This document shows positions 44,929-53,910 of a DNA stretch of 64,000 nt, piece by piece; within the stretch, counting starts at the first letter, position 1, and each line of letters opens with the position of its first letter. The position numbers and the translations under genes are program-made. Source of the DNA: Bacillus sp. HSf4 (GTDB taxonomy: Bacteria > Bacillota > Bacilli > Bacillales > Bacillaceae); the NCBI RefSeq assembly GCF_029537375.1, contig NZ_CP120679.1, positions 1,724,001 through 1,788,000 on the forward strand, read 5' to 3'. The notes under the pieces are model-generated. The model was not told where the DNA came from and did not search any database. It saw only the letters and a program-made list of their open reading frames with translations.

Positions 44929-44953
44929 ATCAAACGGTTTGGGCGTGCTCCTC

Positions 44954-44990
44954 TTAAAAAAGAGCCAGCCTGTGCTGTGCTCTTTTTTAA
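44954..44990 (+). terminator. Terminator between rpe and thiN
   Basis: TTAAAAAAGAGC (44954-44965) pairs with GCTCTTTTTTAA (44979-44990), with an inner CAGC/GCTG extension around CTGT. The GAGC-CAGC core followed by six Ts works as an intrinsic terminator; the A-rich left arm also gives T-runs on the opposite strand. Confidence 0.85.
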
Positions 44991-45013
44991 AGGGGGTGCA
45001 GAAAGGATAAGTG

Positions 45014-45658
45014 ATGAAAACGATCAATATTGTCGCCGGAGGACCCGGCCATCTCATTCCTGATCTATCGCAGTACCGTGACGATCAAGCCCTCTGGGTC
45101 GGCGTCGACAGAGGAGCGGCGGCGCTTCTGGAAGCGGGAATCATACCCGATGAAGCGTTCGGAGACTTTGACAGCATCACGGCAGAACAAAAGGAAGCGC
45201 TTGAAAAAGCCGCCCCCCGTCTGCATATCTACCAGGCGGAAAAAGATCAAACAGATTTGGATCTCGCGCTCAGCTGGGCTGTCAAAGAGCAGCCTTCCTT
45301 GATCAGGATGTTCGGCATCTCAGGCGGGAGAGCGGATCATTTTCTCGGGAATCTGCAGCTTCTTTATCAAGCTCTCCAACAAAAGGTGAGCGCTGTCATG
45401 ATCGACAAGCAAAATGCGATCACCATGCATTCCCCTGGTACATATACTGTCATGCGTGATCAAACGAAGCCGTATGTTTCATTCCTCCCGTTTACAGAAA
45501 CGGTGAAAAACCTATCTCTCGAAGGATTTAAGTATTCTTTAAATAAGTGTCATATTGCTCTTGGTTCTACACTATGTATTAGTAACGAACTCATCCATTC
45601 ACAAGGTGCTTTTTCGTTTACAGAAGGCATATTAATAATGATAAGAAGCACTGATTAA
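45014..45658 (+). CDS. thiN: Thiamine pyrophosphokinase
   Basis: 214 residues, as B. subtilis ThiN (YloS). Transfers pyrophosphate from ATP to thiamine. The N-terminal domain has GDFDSIT (about 52-58) and DQTDLDLAL (about 77-85), the ATP/Mg site; the C-terminal half ends LGSTLCISNELIHS and GILIMIRSTD. A GTG at 45011 is also in frame, but homologues begin MKTINIVAGGP at the ATG 45014. GAAAGGA (45001-45007) precedes it. Confidence 0.95.
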   Translation: MKTINIVAGGPGHLIPDLSQYRDDQALWVGVDRGAAALLEAGIIPDEAFGDFDSITAEQKEALEKAAPRLHIYQAEKDQTDLDLALSWAVKEQPSLIRMFGISGGRADHFLGNLQLLYQALQQKVSAVMIDKQNAITMHSPGTYTVMRDQTKPYVSFLPFTETVKNLSLEGFKYSLNKCHIALGSTLCISNELIHSQGAFSFTEGILIMIRSTD

Positions 45659-45675
45659 AATATCCTGGCTCTTTA

Positions 45676-45698
45676 CGCCTGTCTAAAAAAGACTGGCG
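45676..45698 (+). repeat. Small hairpin between thiN and spoVM
   Basis: CGCC (45676-45679) with GGCG (45695-45698) and GTCT (45681-45684) with AGAC (45690-45693) pair around a five-A loop with one T-T mismatch. There is no T-run. It may be a weak stop for thiN or part of the spoVM leader; no clear SigE promoter was found nearby. Confidence 0.35.
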
Positions 45699-45735
45699 AT
45701 ACATGCGGCTGCGGGACTCTTGAGGAGGGAACGGA

Positions 45736-45816
45736 ATGAAATTTTACACCATTAAATTACCGAAGTTTTTGGGGGGGATCGTCCGGGCAATGCTTGGTTC
45801 GTTTCGCAAAGATTAA
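45736..45816 (+). CDS. spoVM: SpoVM, 26-residue spore-coat anchoring peptide
   Basis: 26 residues starting MKFYTIKLPKFLGG and ending GSFRKD, which as I recall it is identical to B. subtilis SpoVM. The amphipathic helix lies flat on the convex forespore membrane, recognising curvature, and anchors SpoIVA to start coat assembly; it also inhibits FtsH. GAGGAGGG (45722-45729) lies seven bases before the ATG. It is a gene easily missed because of its size. SigE-dependent expression in the mother cell is known, but I could not identify a convincing promoter. Confidence 0.97.
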   Translation: MKFYTIKLPKFLGGIVRAMLGSFRKD

Positions 45817-45873
45817 AAGCGCCGGTCCGCTTTTGAAACGGACTGCTCCTTCCCGGACGAAGAAAAAGAATGT

Positions 45874-45926
45874 AAAAAACGCCTGCCTTTAGGACACGGT
45901 CGCTATAGGCAGGCGTTTATTTTTTC
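45874..45926. terminator. Bidirectional terminator between spoVM and rpmB
   Basis: AAACGCCTGCC (45877-45887, extended by T888/A907) pairs with GGCAGGCGTTT (45908-45918). On the plus strand it runs into TTTATTTTTT; on the minus strand the same stem is followed by TTTTTT from the A-run at 45874-45879. It stops both convergent genes. Confidence 0.93.
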
Positions 45927-46133
<207 letters not shown>

Positions 46134-46194
46134 TCAAAAAAACATCATCATTCTTTATCGATTTGATCACCTGTGATGCTTCAGATACTTTAAT

Positions 46195-46223
46195 AATTTA
46201 CCACAGCTGAAAACCGTTTGCAA
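46195..46223 (-). promoter_or_regulatory. SigA promoter for rpmB (minus strand)
   Basis: On the minus strand: TTGCAA (46223-46218), 17-base spacer, and TAAATT (46200-46195) preceded by TGG, an extended -10. It is about 80 bases upstream of rpmB. Confidence 0.6.
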
Positions 46224-46263
46224 CTATTGTTTGCTATCCTTTCAAGAATAATCACTTGACATC

Positions 46264-46292
46264 TTGAAAAAATGAACGCGCTGTAGTATAAG
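46264..46292 (+). promoter_or_regulatory. SigA promoter for yloU-yloV
   Basis: TTGAAA (46264-46269), 17 bases, TATAAG (46287-46292). It lies about 100 bases before yloU. Another TTGACA at 46256 has no properly spaced -10. Confidence 0.65.
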
Positions 46293-46396
46293 TAGGGTTA
46301 GGTTTAGACAGAAGCATGCCTGTTCTTTTAAAAAGAAGGTCCTTATAGTAGAATGATGATAACTCGGTCAAAGTGACTCAAAAAGGAGGAACCGAC

Positions 46397-46759
46397 GTGT
46401 CCATTGAATTCCGAACAAAATACGGACAGATAGATATATCAAATGAAGTCGTCGCCACGGTTGCCGGAGGTGCGGCGATTGACTGCTACGGGATCGTAGG
46501 TATGGCATCTAAGAACCAGATCAAAGACGGGCTGACTGAGATCCTCAGAAAAGAAAATTTCAGCCGCGGCGTGATCGTCCGTCAGGAAGAAGATCGCATT
46601 CATATTGACATGTACATCATTGTCAGCTACGGAACGAAAATTTCTGAAGTGGCACACAATGTTCAAACAAAAGTCAAATATACGCTGGACCATACGGTAG
46701 GTCTTGCGGTTGATTCCGTCAATATTTACGTTCAAGGAGTACGAGTGACGAACCCGTAG
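46397..46759 (+). CDS. yloU: YloU, Asp23/Gls24-family envelope stress protein
   Basis: 120 residues, as B. subtilis YloU. Asp23 family pattern: GQIDISNEVVATVAGGAAIDCYGIVGM (in part) near the N-terminus and the DMYIIVSYGTKISEVAHNVQ segment. Members are cytosolic or membrane-associated and induced under envelope stress; the function here is unknown. The start is GTG 46397 with AAAAGGAGG (46381-46389). It lies 17 bases upstream of yloV, a pairing conserved in Firmicutes and suggestive of a link to fatty acid metabolism. Confidence 0.93.
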   Translation: MSIEFRTKYGQIDISNEVVATVAGGAAIDCYGIVGMASKNQIKDGLTEILRKENFSRGVIVRQEEDRIHIDMYIIVSYGTKISEVAHNVQTKVKYTLDHTVGLAVDSVNIYVQGVRVTNP

Positions 46760-46776
46760 TTAGGAGGAAAACAAGA

Positions 46777-48444
46777 GTGTCTATACGAACTTTAGATGGG
46801 AAAGCTTTTGCAGACATGGTTCTGTACGGTGCGCACCATCTGTCTCAAAACGCAAGCGTAGTTGATGCGTTAAACGTGTTTCCGGTTCCGGATGGAGACA
46901 CAGGAACAAACATGAATTTATCGATGACTTCAGGTGCGAAAGAAGTCGAGCAAATCGATACCGCCCATATCGGAAAAGTGGCAGCGGGCCTTTCAAAAGG
47001 ACTTTTGATGGGAGCGCGCGGCAACTCGGGCGTTATTTTGTCCCAGCTGTTCCGGGGATTTGGGAAGTCGATTGAACAAAAGAGCGAAATCAATGCCAAG
47101 GAATTTGCCGCTGCGTTTCAGGCAGGTGTCGACACTGCCTATAAAGCCGTCATGAAACCGGTGGAAGGCACGATTTTGACGGTTGCCAAAGATGCGGCTA
47201 AAAAAGCCGTCCTCACCGCTCAAACTGAAAACGATGTCACAAGCGTCATGGAAGCGGTTGTCAGTGAAGCGGCAGCCTCATTGGACAGGACGCCTGAACT
47301 TCTCCCTGTTTTAAAGGAAGTCGGGGTTGTTGACAGCGGCGGAAAAGGGCTTCTTTGCGTATATGAAGGGTTTCTCGCTTCTTTGAAAGGAGAAAAGCTT
47401 TCCGATCAAAAAGCCGCTCTGCCGTCATTGGATGATCTTGTCAGCGCTGAGCACCATAAAAACGCGCAAAGCCATATGAATACCGAAGACATCGAATTCG
47501 GCTATTGCACGGAATTTATGGTCAAACTTAACCAAGGGAAAAGAAGCTTCAACGAAGATGTGTTCCGCCAGGATTTAAGCCGGTTCGGCGATTCTCTGCT
47601 CGTCGTATCAGACGAAAATCTCGCCAAGGTGCACATCCATGCCGAATATCCCGGAGAAGTCATGACCTATGCGCAAAAGTATGGCAGCTTGATCAATATG
47701 AAAATTGAAAACATGAGAGAACAGCACAGCGCGATCCTCAGCCAAAACAAAAGCGAGGCCCAGGCGCCCGAGGTCCCGGCTGAAAAACAGCCGTACGGTG
47801 TGGTTACCGTAGCGATGGGGGAAGGAATTTCCGAGCTTTTCCGCAGCATCGGTGCGACATCTGTCATTGAAGGCGGGCAAACGATGAACCCGAGCACGGA
47901 AGACATCGTTCAAGCGATACGCGAGGCCAATGCGGACACCGTCGTGATCCTGCCGAACAATTCAAACATTGTCATGGCGGCAAACCAGGCTGCAGATGTT
48001 GCGGAGCAAAACGTCATCGTCATCCCGACAAAAACCGTCCCGCAGGGGATGGCTGCATTGGTGGCGTTTAATCCGGCGTTGGATGCGGAAGAAAACAGGG
48101 CGAATATGCTTGAAGCGATCGATGATGTCAAAAGCGGGCAGGTCACATACGCTGTCAGAGACACGAACATCGACGGCATCGACATCAAAAAAGGCGATTT
48201 TATGGGCATTTTAAATGGAAAAATCGTGGAAACCGCGTCAGTCCAAATCGAAGCGGCGAAAAAGCTGATTGCAAAAATGATCGATGAAGACAGTGAAATC
48301 GTCACGGTGATTAAAGGTCAAGATGCGTCAGAAGAAGAAGTCGAAGAACTCGCCGGCTATATCGGCGACACATACGAAGAAGTCGAAGTTGAAGTTCACG
48401 ACGGAAAACAGCCGCTGTATTCATACATTCTGGCTGTGGAATAA
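46777..48444 (+). CDS. yloV: YloV, FakA-like fatty-acid kinase (Dak2/DhaL fusion)
   Basis: 555 residues. The N-terminal DhaL-type ATP-binding domain has the Asp triad motif PVPDGDTGTNM near residue 33, followed by a middle domain and a C-terminal DegV-like region (ILPNNSNIVMAANQAA near residue 390). FakA proteins phosphorylate fatty acids presented by a FakB (DegV) protein, feeding PlsX/PlsY phospholipid synthesis, so a link to plsX at 52901 is plausible. The start is GTG 46777 with TAGGAGGAA. Followed by a hairpin and the serine dehydratase genes. Confidence 0.9.
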   Translation: MSIRTLDGKAFADMVLYGAHHLSQNASVVDALNVFPVPDGDTGTNMNLSMTSGAKEVEQIDTAHIGKVAAGLSKGLLMGARGNSGVILSQLFRGFGKSIEQKSEINAKEFAAAFQAGVDTAYKAVMKPVEGTILTVAKDAAKKAVLTAQTENDVTSVMEAVVSEAAASLDRTPELLPVLKEVGVVDSGGKGLLCVYEGFLASLKGEKLSDQKAALPSLDDLVSAEHHKNAQSHMNTEDIEFGYCTEFMVKLNQGKRSFNEDVFRQDLSRFGDSLLVVSDENLAKVHIHAEYPGEVMTYAQKYGSLINMKIENMREQHSAILSQNKSEAQAPEVPAEKQPYGVVTVAMGEGISELFRSIGATSVIEGGQTMNPSTEDIVQAIREANADTVVILPNNSNIVMAANQAADVAEQNVIVIPTKTVPQGMAALVAFNPALDAEENRANMLEAIDDVKSGQVTYAVRDTNIDGIDIKKGDFMGILNGKIVETASVQIEAAKKLIAKMIDEDSEIVTVIKGQDASEEEVEELAGYIGDTYEEVEVEVHDGKQPLYSYILAVE

Positions 48445-48454
48445 TGATCGAAGC

Positions 48455-48500
48455 AGAAGGGTGTTTAACAAAGCCCTTCTCTTCTTTTGGCTTTTTTTAT
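48455..48500 (+). terminator. Probable terminator after yloV
   Basis: AGAAGGG (48455-48461) pairs with CCCTTCT (48474-48480), and the pyrimidine-rich tail CTTCTTTTGGCTTTTTTTAT follows. The T-run is not immediate, so efficiency is uncertain. Confidence 0.6.
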
Positions 48501-48586
48501 GTCCGCTTGCCAATTCGTGTTTGATCAATTAGTCTAAAAAAAACGGCTGTTTTTTCCCGCGAAAAACAAGAGGGAAGGGGATCAGG

Positions 48587-49249
48587 ATGAAGTACAGAAG
48601 CGTATTTGATATTATAGGGCCCGTCATGATCGGACCGTCAAGCTCCCATACGGCCGGCGCAGCCAGAATCGGCAGGGTCGCCAGAAGCGTGTTTGGGAGA
48701 GAGCCGAAGAAAATCATTGTTTCCTTCTACGGTTCTTTTGCCGAGACCTATAAAGGACACGGAACAGATGTGGCGATCATCGGCGGTCTTTTAGACTTTG
48801 ATACATTTGATGAAAGAATTAAAGACTCGATCCGCATTGCCGAAGCAAAGGGGATTGACATCGAATTCCGTGAAGAAGATGCGGTGCCGAAGCACCCGAA
48901 TACCGCCCGCGTCCTCATTTCTGATGATGAAGGAACGCTTGAGCTTGCAGGCATATCAATCGGCGGAGGAAAAATCGAAATCATCGAGTTAAACGGCTTT
49001 AGACTTAGACTGTCGGGTAATCACCCCGCCATTTTAGTCGTCCACAACGATCGCTACGGAACGATTGCGGGTGTTGCCAATGTGCTGGCGAAATTTGCGA
49101 TCAACATCGGCCACATGGAAGTGGCGCGCAAAGATGTCGGACAGGAAGCGCTGATGACGATAGAGGTCGATCAAACGATTGATCCGTCCGTGTTTGAGGA
49201 ATTGAGAGCGCTGCCGAATATCATTGAAGTGACACAGATCGCTGACTAA
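48587..49249 (+). CDS. sdaAB: L-serine dehydratase, beta subunit
   Basis: 220 residues. Together with SdaAA it deaminates L-serine to pyruvate using a 4Fe-4S cluster. N-terminal motif IIGPVMIGPSSSHTAGA (residues 6-22, in part) is the SDH-beta signature; an ACT domain occupies about 145-220 (LVVHNDRYGTIAGVANVLAKF in part). AAGGGG precedes the ATG. Followed after 23 bases by sdaAA. Gram-positive bacteria carry this enzyme as two chains. Confidence 0.95.
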   Translation: MKYRSVFDIIGPVMIGPSSSHTAGAARIGRVARSVFGREPKKIIVSFYGSFAETYKGHGTDVAIIGGLLDFDTFDERIKDSIRIAEAKGIDIEFREEDAVPKHPNTARVLISDDEGTLELAGISIGGGKIEIIELNGFRLRLSGNHPAILVVHNDRYGTIAGVANVLAKFAINIGHMEVARKDVGQEALMTIEVDQTIDPSVFEELRALPNIIEVTQIAD

Positions 49250-49272
49250 AGGATATGGAAGAGGGAGATTAA

Positions 49273-50175
49273 ATGTTTCGAAATGTGAAAGAATTGATTG
49301 AGCTGACAAAAGAGAAAAACGTGTCCATATCTGAAATCATGATCACCCAGGAAATCGAGGTGTCAGGCCGGACGCGGGAGGAAATCTTCAAGCAGATGGA
49401 AGCCAACTTAACCGTCATGGAAGACGCTGTTCAAAAGGGAATCAACGGTGTTGTGTCACACTCCGGACTGACGGGCGGTGACGCCGTCAAGCTGCAGGCC
49501 TATCTTAAAGCGGGAAAAGGGCTTTCCGGAGATGTCATCTTAGACGCCGTCAGCAAGGCGGTTGCCACCAATGAAGTCAACGCTGCGATGGGAACGATTT
49601 GCGCAACTCCGACAGCCGGTTCGGCCGGCGTTGTTCCCGGCACTTTATTTGCCGTTAAAGACAAACTTCATCCGACCAAAGAGCAGATGGTCCGCTTTTT
49701 ATTCACATCAGGGGCGTTCGGCTTTGTCGTCGCCAACAATGCCAGCATCTCAGGTGCTGCGGGCGGATGCCAGGCTGAAGTCGGTTCAGCTTCCGGGATG
49801 GCGGCAGCGGCGATCGTGGAAATGGCTGGAGGGACGCCTGAGCAGTGCGCCGAAGCGATGGCGATCGCCTTGAAAAACGTCCTCGGTCTTGTTTGCGACC
49901 CTGTCGCAGGGCTTGTCGAAGTTCCGTGTGTCAAACGAAATGCGATGGGTGCCGCCAATGCGATGGTGGCGGCCGATATGGCGCTTGCCGGCATCACAAG
50001 CCGCATTCCGTGCGATGAGGTGATTGATGCGATGTATAAAATCGGCCAGACGATGCCGACCGCCTTGAGAGAAACAGGGCGGGGCGGTCTCGCCGCAACC
50101 CCAACCGGGAAAGAACTGGAGAAAAAAATATTCGGAGGGGCGTCGAACGCACGTGAAGAACAATCTGCAAAATAG
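49273..50175 (+). CDS. sdaAA: L-serine dehydratase, alpha (iron-sulfur) subunit
   Basis: 300 residues, as B. subtilis SdaAA. The catalytic subunit: conserved cysteines in GTICATPTAGSAG, GAAGGCQAEVGSASG, LVCDPVAGLVEVPCVKRN (each in part) ligate the 4Fe-4S cluster. It forms an alpha-beta enzyme with the upstream SdaAB. It overlaps recG by 23 bases, so recG translation is probably coupled. Confidence 0.95.
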   Translation: MFRNVKELIELTKEKNVSISEIMITQEIEVSGRTREEIFKQMEANLTVMEDAVQKGINGVVSHSGLTGGDAVKLQAYLKAGKGLSGDVILDAVSKAVATNEVNAAMGTICATPTAGSAGVVPGTLFAVKDKLHPTKEQMVRFLFTSGAFGFVVANNASISGAAGGCQAEVGSASGMAAAAIVEMAGGTPEQCAEAMAIALKNVLGLVCDPVAGLVEVPCVKRNAMGAANAMVAADMALAGITSRIPCDEVIDAMYKIGQTMPTALRETGRGGLAATPTGKELEKKIFGGASNAREEQSAK

Positions 50176-52201
50176 TGTATCTGTTGTCAAAGGAGTCGGG
50201 ACGGAAACGGAAAAAACATTAAACGAGCTTGGAATCTATGATGTTTCCGACCTTTTGAACTACTTCCCGTACCGCTATGACGATTATGAACTGCGCGATT
50301 TGGAAGGAGTGGCACACGAGGAAAGAGTGACGGTTGAAGGGAAGGTTCACAGCGAACCTTCTCTTACCTATTACGGAAAAAAGCGGAGCCGCCTGACGTT
50401 TCGCCTTCTCGTCGGAAACTACTTGATCACGGCGGTCTGCTTTAACCGTCCGTATTTGAAAAAGAAACTGGCCATCGGTTCGGTTGTCACCATTTCGGGA
50501 AAATGGGACAAGCACAGGCAGTCGGTGATGGTGCAGGAGCTGAAAAACGGCCCGCATCAAAGCGACCAGTCGATAGAACCCGTCTATTCCGTAAAAGAAC
50601 ATATGACGGTGAAAACGATGCGGAAATTGATCCAGGAAGCCGTCCAGAGCTATTTGCCATTTGCGGAAGATCCCCTGCCTGAAAAGCTCCGGAGTACCTA
50701 TAAGCTGCTTTCCTACCAGGATGCGGTAAGGGCGATCCACAAGCCTGAGTCAAGGGAGACGTTAAAACAGGCGCGGCGCCGGTTTGTTTATGAAGAATTT
50801 CTGCTGTTTCAGCTGAAAATGCAGGCGCTGCGGAAGTTTGAACGGGAGCATTCCGACGGAATCAGACACAGCTTTAAACGCGGGGAGGTCGATGCGTTTG
50901 TCAACAGTCTGCCGTTTTCTTTGACGAACGCGCAGGCGAAAGCGCTCGACGAGATTTTAAAGGACATGACGTCAGAATATAAAATGAACCGTCTGCTGCA
51001 AGGCGACGTCGGCTCAGGCAAAACCGCCGTCGCCACGATCGCTTTATACGCTTCGATCCTGTCCGGCTTTCAGGGGGCGATGATGGTGCCTACTGAAATA
51101 TTGGCCGAACAGCATGCGGATTCACTCGTTTCTCTGTTTGCAAACCACGATGTCAATGTCGCGCTGTTAACAAGCTCTGTCAAAGGAAAAAGGAGAAGAG
51201 AACTGCTCGAAAGACTGCAAGACGGGGACATTGATATCCTGGTCGGCACCCATGCCCTGATCCAGGATGATGTGCATTTTCAACAGCTCGGCCTCGTCAT
51301 TACGGATGAACAGCACCGCTTTGGCGTTGAGCAGAGGCAAAAATTAAGAAGCAAAGGAAAGGATCCGGACGTCCTGTTTATGACGGCAACGCCGATACCG
51401 CGGACACTCGCGATTACGGTATTCGGCGAAATGGATGTATCGATCATCGACGAAATGCCGGCCGGGCGGAAAAGGATCGAAACATATTGGGTCAAGCACG
51501 ACATGCTGGAACGGATTCTCGCTTTCATTGAAAAAGAGTTGAGAAAAGGCAGACAGGCGTATGTGATATGCCCGCTGATCGAAGAGTCGGACAAGCTCGA
51601 TGTGCAGAATGCGATCGATGTGCACAGCATGCTGATCCATGCTTTTCATGGAAGATGGCAAGTCGGCCTCATGCACGGGAAGCTCTCCAATGATGAAAAA
51701 GAGCAGGTGATGAGGCAGTTCAGCAAAAACGAGTGTCAGGTTCTCGTCTCGACAACCGTTGTTGAAGTCGGTGTCAACGTTCCAAACGCGACCGTGATGC
51801 TGATCTATGATGCCGACCGGTTCGGCCTTTCCCAGCTTCACCAGCTCCGCGGGCGCGTCGGACGGGGGGATCATCAATCGTATTGCATTCTCATGGCAGA
51901 TCCCAAATCCGAAACGGGCAAGGAACGGATGGGCATCATGTCGGAAACGACGGACGGCTTTGAGCTTTCGGAAAAAGATCTGGAATTAAGGGGGCCCGGC
52001 GACTTTTTCGGCAAGAAACAAAGCGGAATGCCCGAATTTAAAGTTGCCGATATGGTTCATGATTACCGCGCTCTTGAGACGGCGAGAAAAGACGCCGCAG
52101 AACTCGTCTCCTCACATGCATTCTGGACCGATGCCGAATATGCGGGGTTAAGGGAACATTTGCAAAAAAGCGGAGTCATGGACGGAGAAAAACTGAGCTG
52201 A
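50153..52201 (+). CDS. recG: RecG, ATP-dependent DNA branch-migration helicase
   Basis: 682 residues, as B. subtilis RecG. An N-terminal wedge/OB domain (about 60-150) precedes superfamily 2 helicase domains: Walker A GDVGSGKTAVA near 286, DEQH near 384, TATPIPRTL, and the RGRVGRG motif VI near 568. It reverses stalled forks and resolves D- and R-loops. The start is GTG 50153, inside the end of sdaAA, preceded by CGGAGGGG. The frame stays intact to the TGA at 52201. Confidence 0.96.
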   Translation: MKNNLQNSVSVVKGVGTETEKTLNELGIYDVSDLLNYFPYRYDDYELRDLEGVAHEERVTVEGKVHSEPSLTYYGKKRSRLTFRLLVGNYLITAVCFNRPYLKKKLAIGSVVTISGKWDKHRQSVMVQELKNGPHQSDQSIEPVYSVKEHMTVKTMRKLIQEAVQSYLPFAEDPLPEKLRSTYKLLSYQDAVRAIHKPESRETLKQARRRFVYEEFLLFQLKMQALRKFEREHSDGIRHSFKRGEVDAFVNSLPFSLTNAQAKALDEILKDMTSEYKMNRLLQGDVGSGKTAVATIALYASILSGFQGAMMVPTEILAEQHADSLVSLFANHDVNVALLTSSVKGKRRRELLERLQDGDIDILVGTHALIQDDVHFQQLGLVITDEQHRFGVEQRQKLRSKGKDPDVLFMTATPIPRTLAITVFGEMDVSIIDEMPAGRKRIETYWVKHDMLERILAFIEKELRKGRQAYVICPLIEESDKLDVQNAIDVHSMLIHAFHGRWQVGLMHGKLSNDEKEQVMRQFSKNECQVLVSTTVVEVGVNVPNATVMLIYDADRFGLSQLHQLRGRVGRGDHQSYCILMADPKSETGKERMGIMSETTDGFELSEKDLELRGPGDFFGKKQSGMPEFKVADMVHDYRALETARKDAAELVSSHAFWTDAEYAGLREHLQKSGVMDGEKLS

Positions 52202-52243
52202 CCTGTTCCTTCAAAAAATTAGGATCGGTGCAGCAAAGAATGA

Positions 52244-52272
52244 TTGCATTCCAATCTATGAAATTATATACT
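52244..52272 (+). promoter_or_regulatory. Promoter of the fapR-plsX-fabD-fabG operon
   Basis: TATACT (52267-52272) is a good -10 with TTGCAT (52244-52249) 17 bases upstream as a poor -35. The FapR operator starts five bases after the -10, so repressor binding would block initiation. Confidence 0.7.
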
Positions 52273-52276
52273 ACTA

Positions 52277-52293
52277 TTAGTACCTAGTCATAA
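52277..52293 (+). promoter_or_regulatory. FapR operator
   Basis: TTAGTACCTAGTCATAA matches the FapR consensus TTAGTACCTANTACTAA at 14 of 16 defined positions, with the left half perfect. It covers the likely start site and +1 region of the fapR operon. FapR leaves the site when malonyl-CoA or malonyl-ACP binds, so the operon is induced by fatty-acid precursor. Confidence 0.92.
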
Positions 52294-52316
52294 ATGCGCG
52301 GATGGTGTTTAAAAAC

Positions 52317-52883
52317 ATGAGAAAAAGTAAAAGAGAACGCCAAGAATTGCTGCAGCAGACGATTAAAGCGACCCCGTTTATTACAGACGAGGAGCTTGCG
52401 GAGAAATTTAACGTCAGCATTCAGACGATTCGTTTAGACCGTTTGGAACTATCCATACCCGAACTGAGAGAAAGAATCAAAAGCGTTGCTGAGAAATCTC
52501 TTGAAGATGAAGTCAAATCCCTTCCGCTTGATGAGGTGATCGGCGAGATCATTGACCTTGAGCTTGATGAACAGGCGATTTCCATTCTTGAAATCAGAAG
52601 GGAGCATGTTTTCAGCCGCAATCAAATCGCCAGGGGGCATCATCTGTTTGCCCAGGCGAACTCGCTCGCCGTCGCCGTCATCGATGATGAGCTTGCATTA
52701 ACAGCCAAAGCGGATATCCGTTTTACAAGGCAGGTCAAACAAGGCGAACGGGTCGTTGCAAAAGCAAAAGTCGTCAAGCTTGATAAAGAAAAAGGCAGAA
52801 CGGTTGTTGATGTCAACAGCTATGTTGCCGAAGAGCCCGTTTTTTCGGGCGAATTTGTCATGTATCGTTCAAAACAATCATAG
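52317..52883 (+). CDS. fapR: FapR, malonyl-CoA-responsive repressor of lipid synthesis
   Basis: 188 residues, the same as B. subtilis FapR. An N-terminal winged-HTH (about 1-50, [25 protein letters not shown] in part) is joined to a C-terminal hot-dog effector domain with [18 protein letters not shown] (near residue 105). It represses fab and pls genes and its own operon through the operator at 52277-52293. The start at 52317 is chosen from the family length; ATG 52302 in ATGGTG acts rather as a weak ribosome binding site. Confidence 0.95.
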   Translation: MRKSKRERQELLQQTIKATPFITDEELAEKFNVSIQTIRLDRLELSIPELRERIKSVAEKSLEDEVKSLPLDEVIGEIIDLELDEQAISILEIRREHVFSRNQIARGHHLFAQANSLAVAVIDDELALTAKADIRFTRQVKQGERVVAKAKVVKLDKEKGRTVVDVNSYVAEEPVFSGEFVMYRSKQS

Positions 52884-52900
52884 AAGGTGGCGCGTAAGTC

Positions 52901-53893
52901 ATGAGAATTGCTGTAGATGCTATGGGAGGGGACAATGCTCCCCAAGCGGTCATCGACGGAGTGATGAAAGCCGTCGAGAACTTCGAAGATCTTGAAGTCA
53001 CTCTCATCGGAGATCAAGAAAAAATAGCCGCCCATTTGACAGAGCACGGGCGGATCACCGTCAAGCACGCTGAAGAAATCATTGAAGCGACCGACGAACC
53101 TGTCCGGGCCGTGAGAAGAAAGAAAAATTCGTCGATGGTTTTAATGGCCGGAGAAGTTGCCGAAGGCAGAGCGGATGCCTGCATTTCCGCCGGCAACACC
53201 GGCGCTTTAATGACGGCCGGGTTATTCATCGTCGGCAGAATTGAAGGGATTGAAAGACCGGCTTTGGCGCCGACCTTGCCGACGGTTTCAGGAGACGGCT
53301 TTCTCCTTCTCGATGTCGGAGCGAATGTGGATGCCAAACCCGAACATCTCGTCCAATACGCGATTATGGGCTCTGTCTACGGAGAGCAGGTTCTCGGCAT
53401 CGAAAATCCGAGAATCGGGCTTTTAAACGTCGGCACAGAAGATAAAAAAGGCAATGAACTTGCCAAACAGACCTTTCAAAAATTGAAGGAAACCGATTTG
53501 AATTTCATCGGCAATGTGGAAGCGCGCGACATGCTCGACGGAGTCGCGGACGTCATCGTGACGGACGGATTTACGGGGAACGTCGCCTTAAAAACGGTCG
53601 AGGGTGCGGCCCTGTCCATTTTTAAAATGCTGAAAAGCACGCTGACCTCAAGCTTTACGGCGAAGCTCGCTGCTTCCGCACTGAAACCGAAGCTGAAAGA
53701 GATGAAAACAAAAATGGACTACTCGGAGTACGGCGGTGCCGGACTCTTCGGCTTGAAGGCGCCGGTCATCAAAGCGCACGGCTCCTCTGACGGAAGGGCC
53801 GTTTACCATGCCATCCGCCAGGCGAGGGAGATGGTCAGCCAAAATGTCGCCGCATTTATCGAAGAAAAAATCCAACATAAAGCAGATGAATAG
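52901..53893 (+). CDS. plsX: PlsX, acyl-ACP:phosphate acyltransferase
   Basis: 330 residues. Makes acyl-phosphate from acyl-ACP, the acyl donor for PlsY in phospholipid synthesis. PlsX signatures: [15 protein letters not shown] at residue 3 on, [11 protein letters not shown] near 88, and [11 protein letters not shown] near 223. It localises to the membrane periphery. Second gene of the FapR-controlled operon; AGAAGGTGG lies upstream. Confidence 0.96.
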   Translation: MRIAVDAMGGDNAPQAVIDGVMKAVENFEDLEVTLIGDQEKIAAHLTEHGRITVKHAEEIIEATDEPVRAVRRKKNSSMVLMAGEVAEGRADACISAGNTGALMTAGLFIVGRIEGIERPALAPTLPTVSGDGFLLLDVGANVDAKPEHLVQYAIMGSVYGEQVLGIENPRIGLLNVGTEDKKGNELAKQTFQKLKETDLNFIGNVEARDMLDGVADVIVTDGFTGNVALKTVEGAALSIFKMLKSTLTSSFTAKLAASALKPKLKEMKTKMDYSEYGGAGLFGLKAPVIKAHGSSDGRAVYHAIRQAREMVSQNVAAFIEEKIQHKADE

Positions 53894-53910
53894 TCTGGAG
53901 GTTTTAACAA

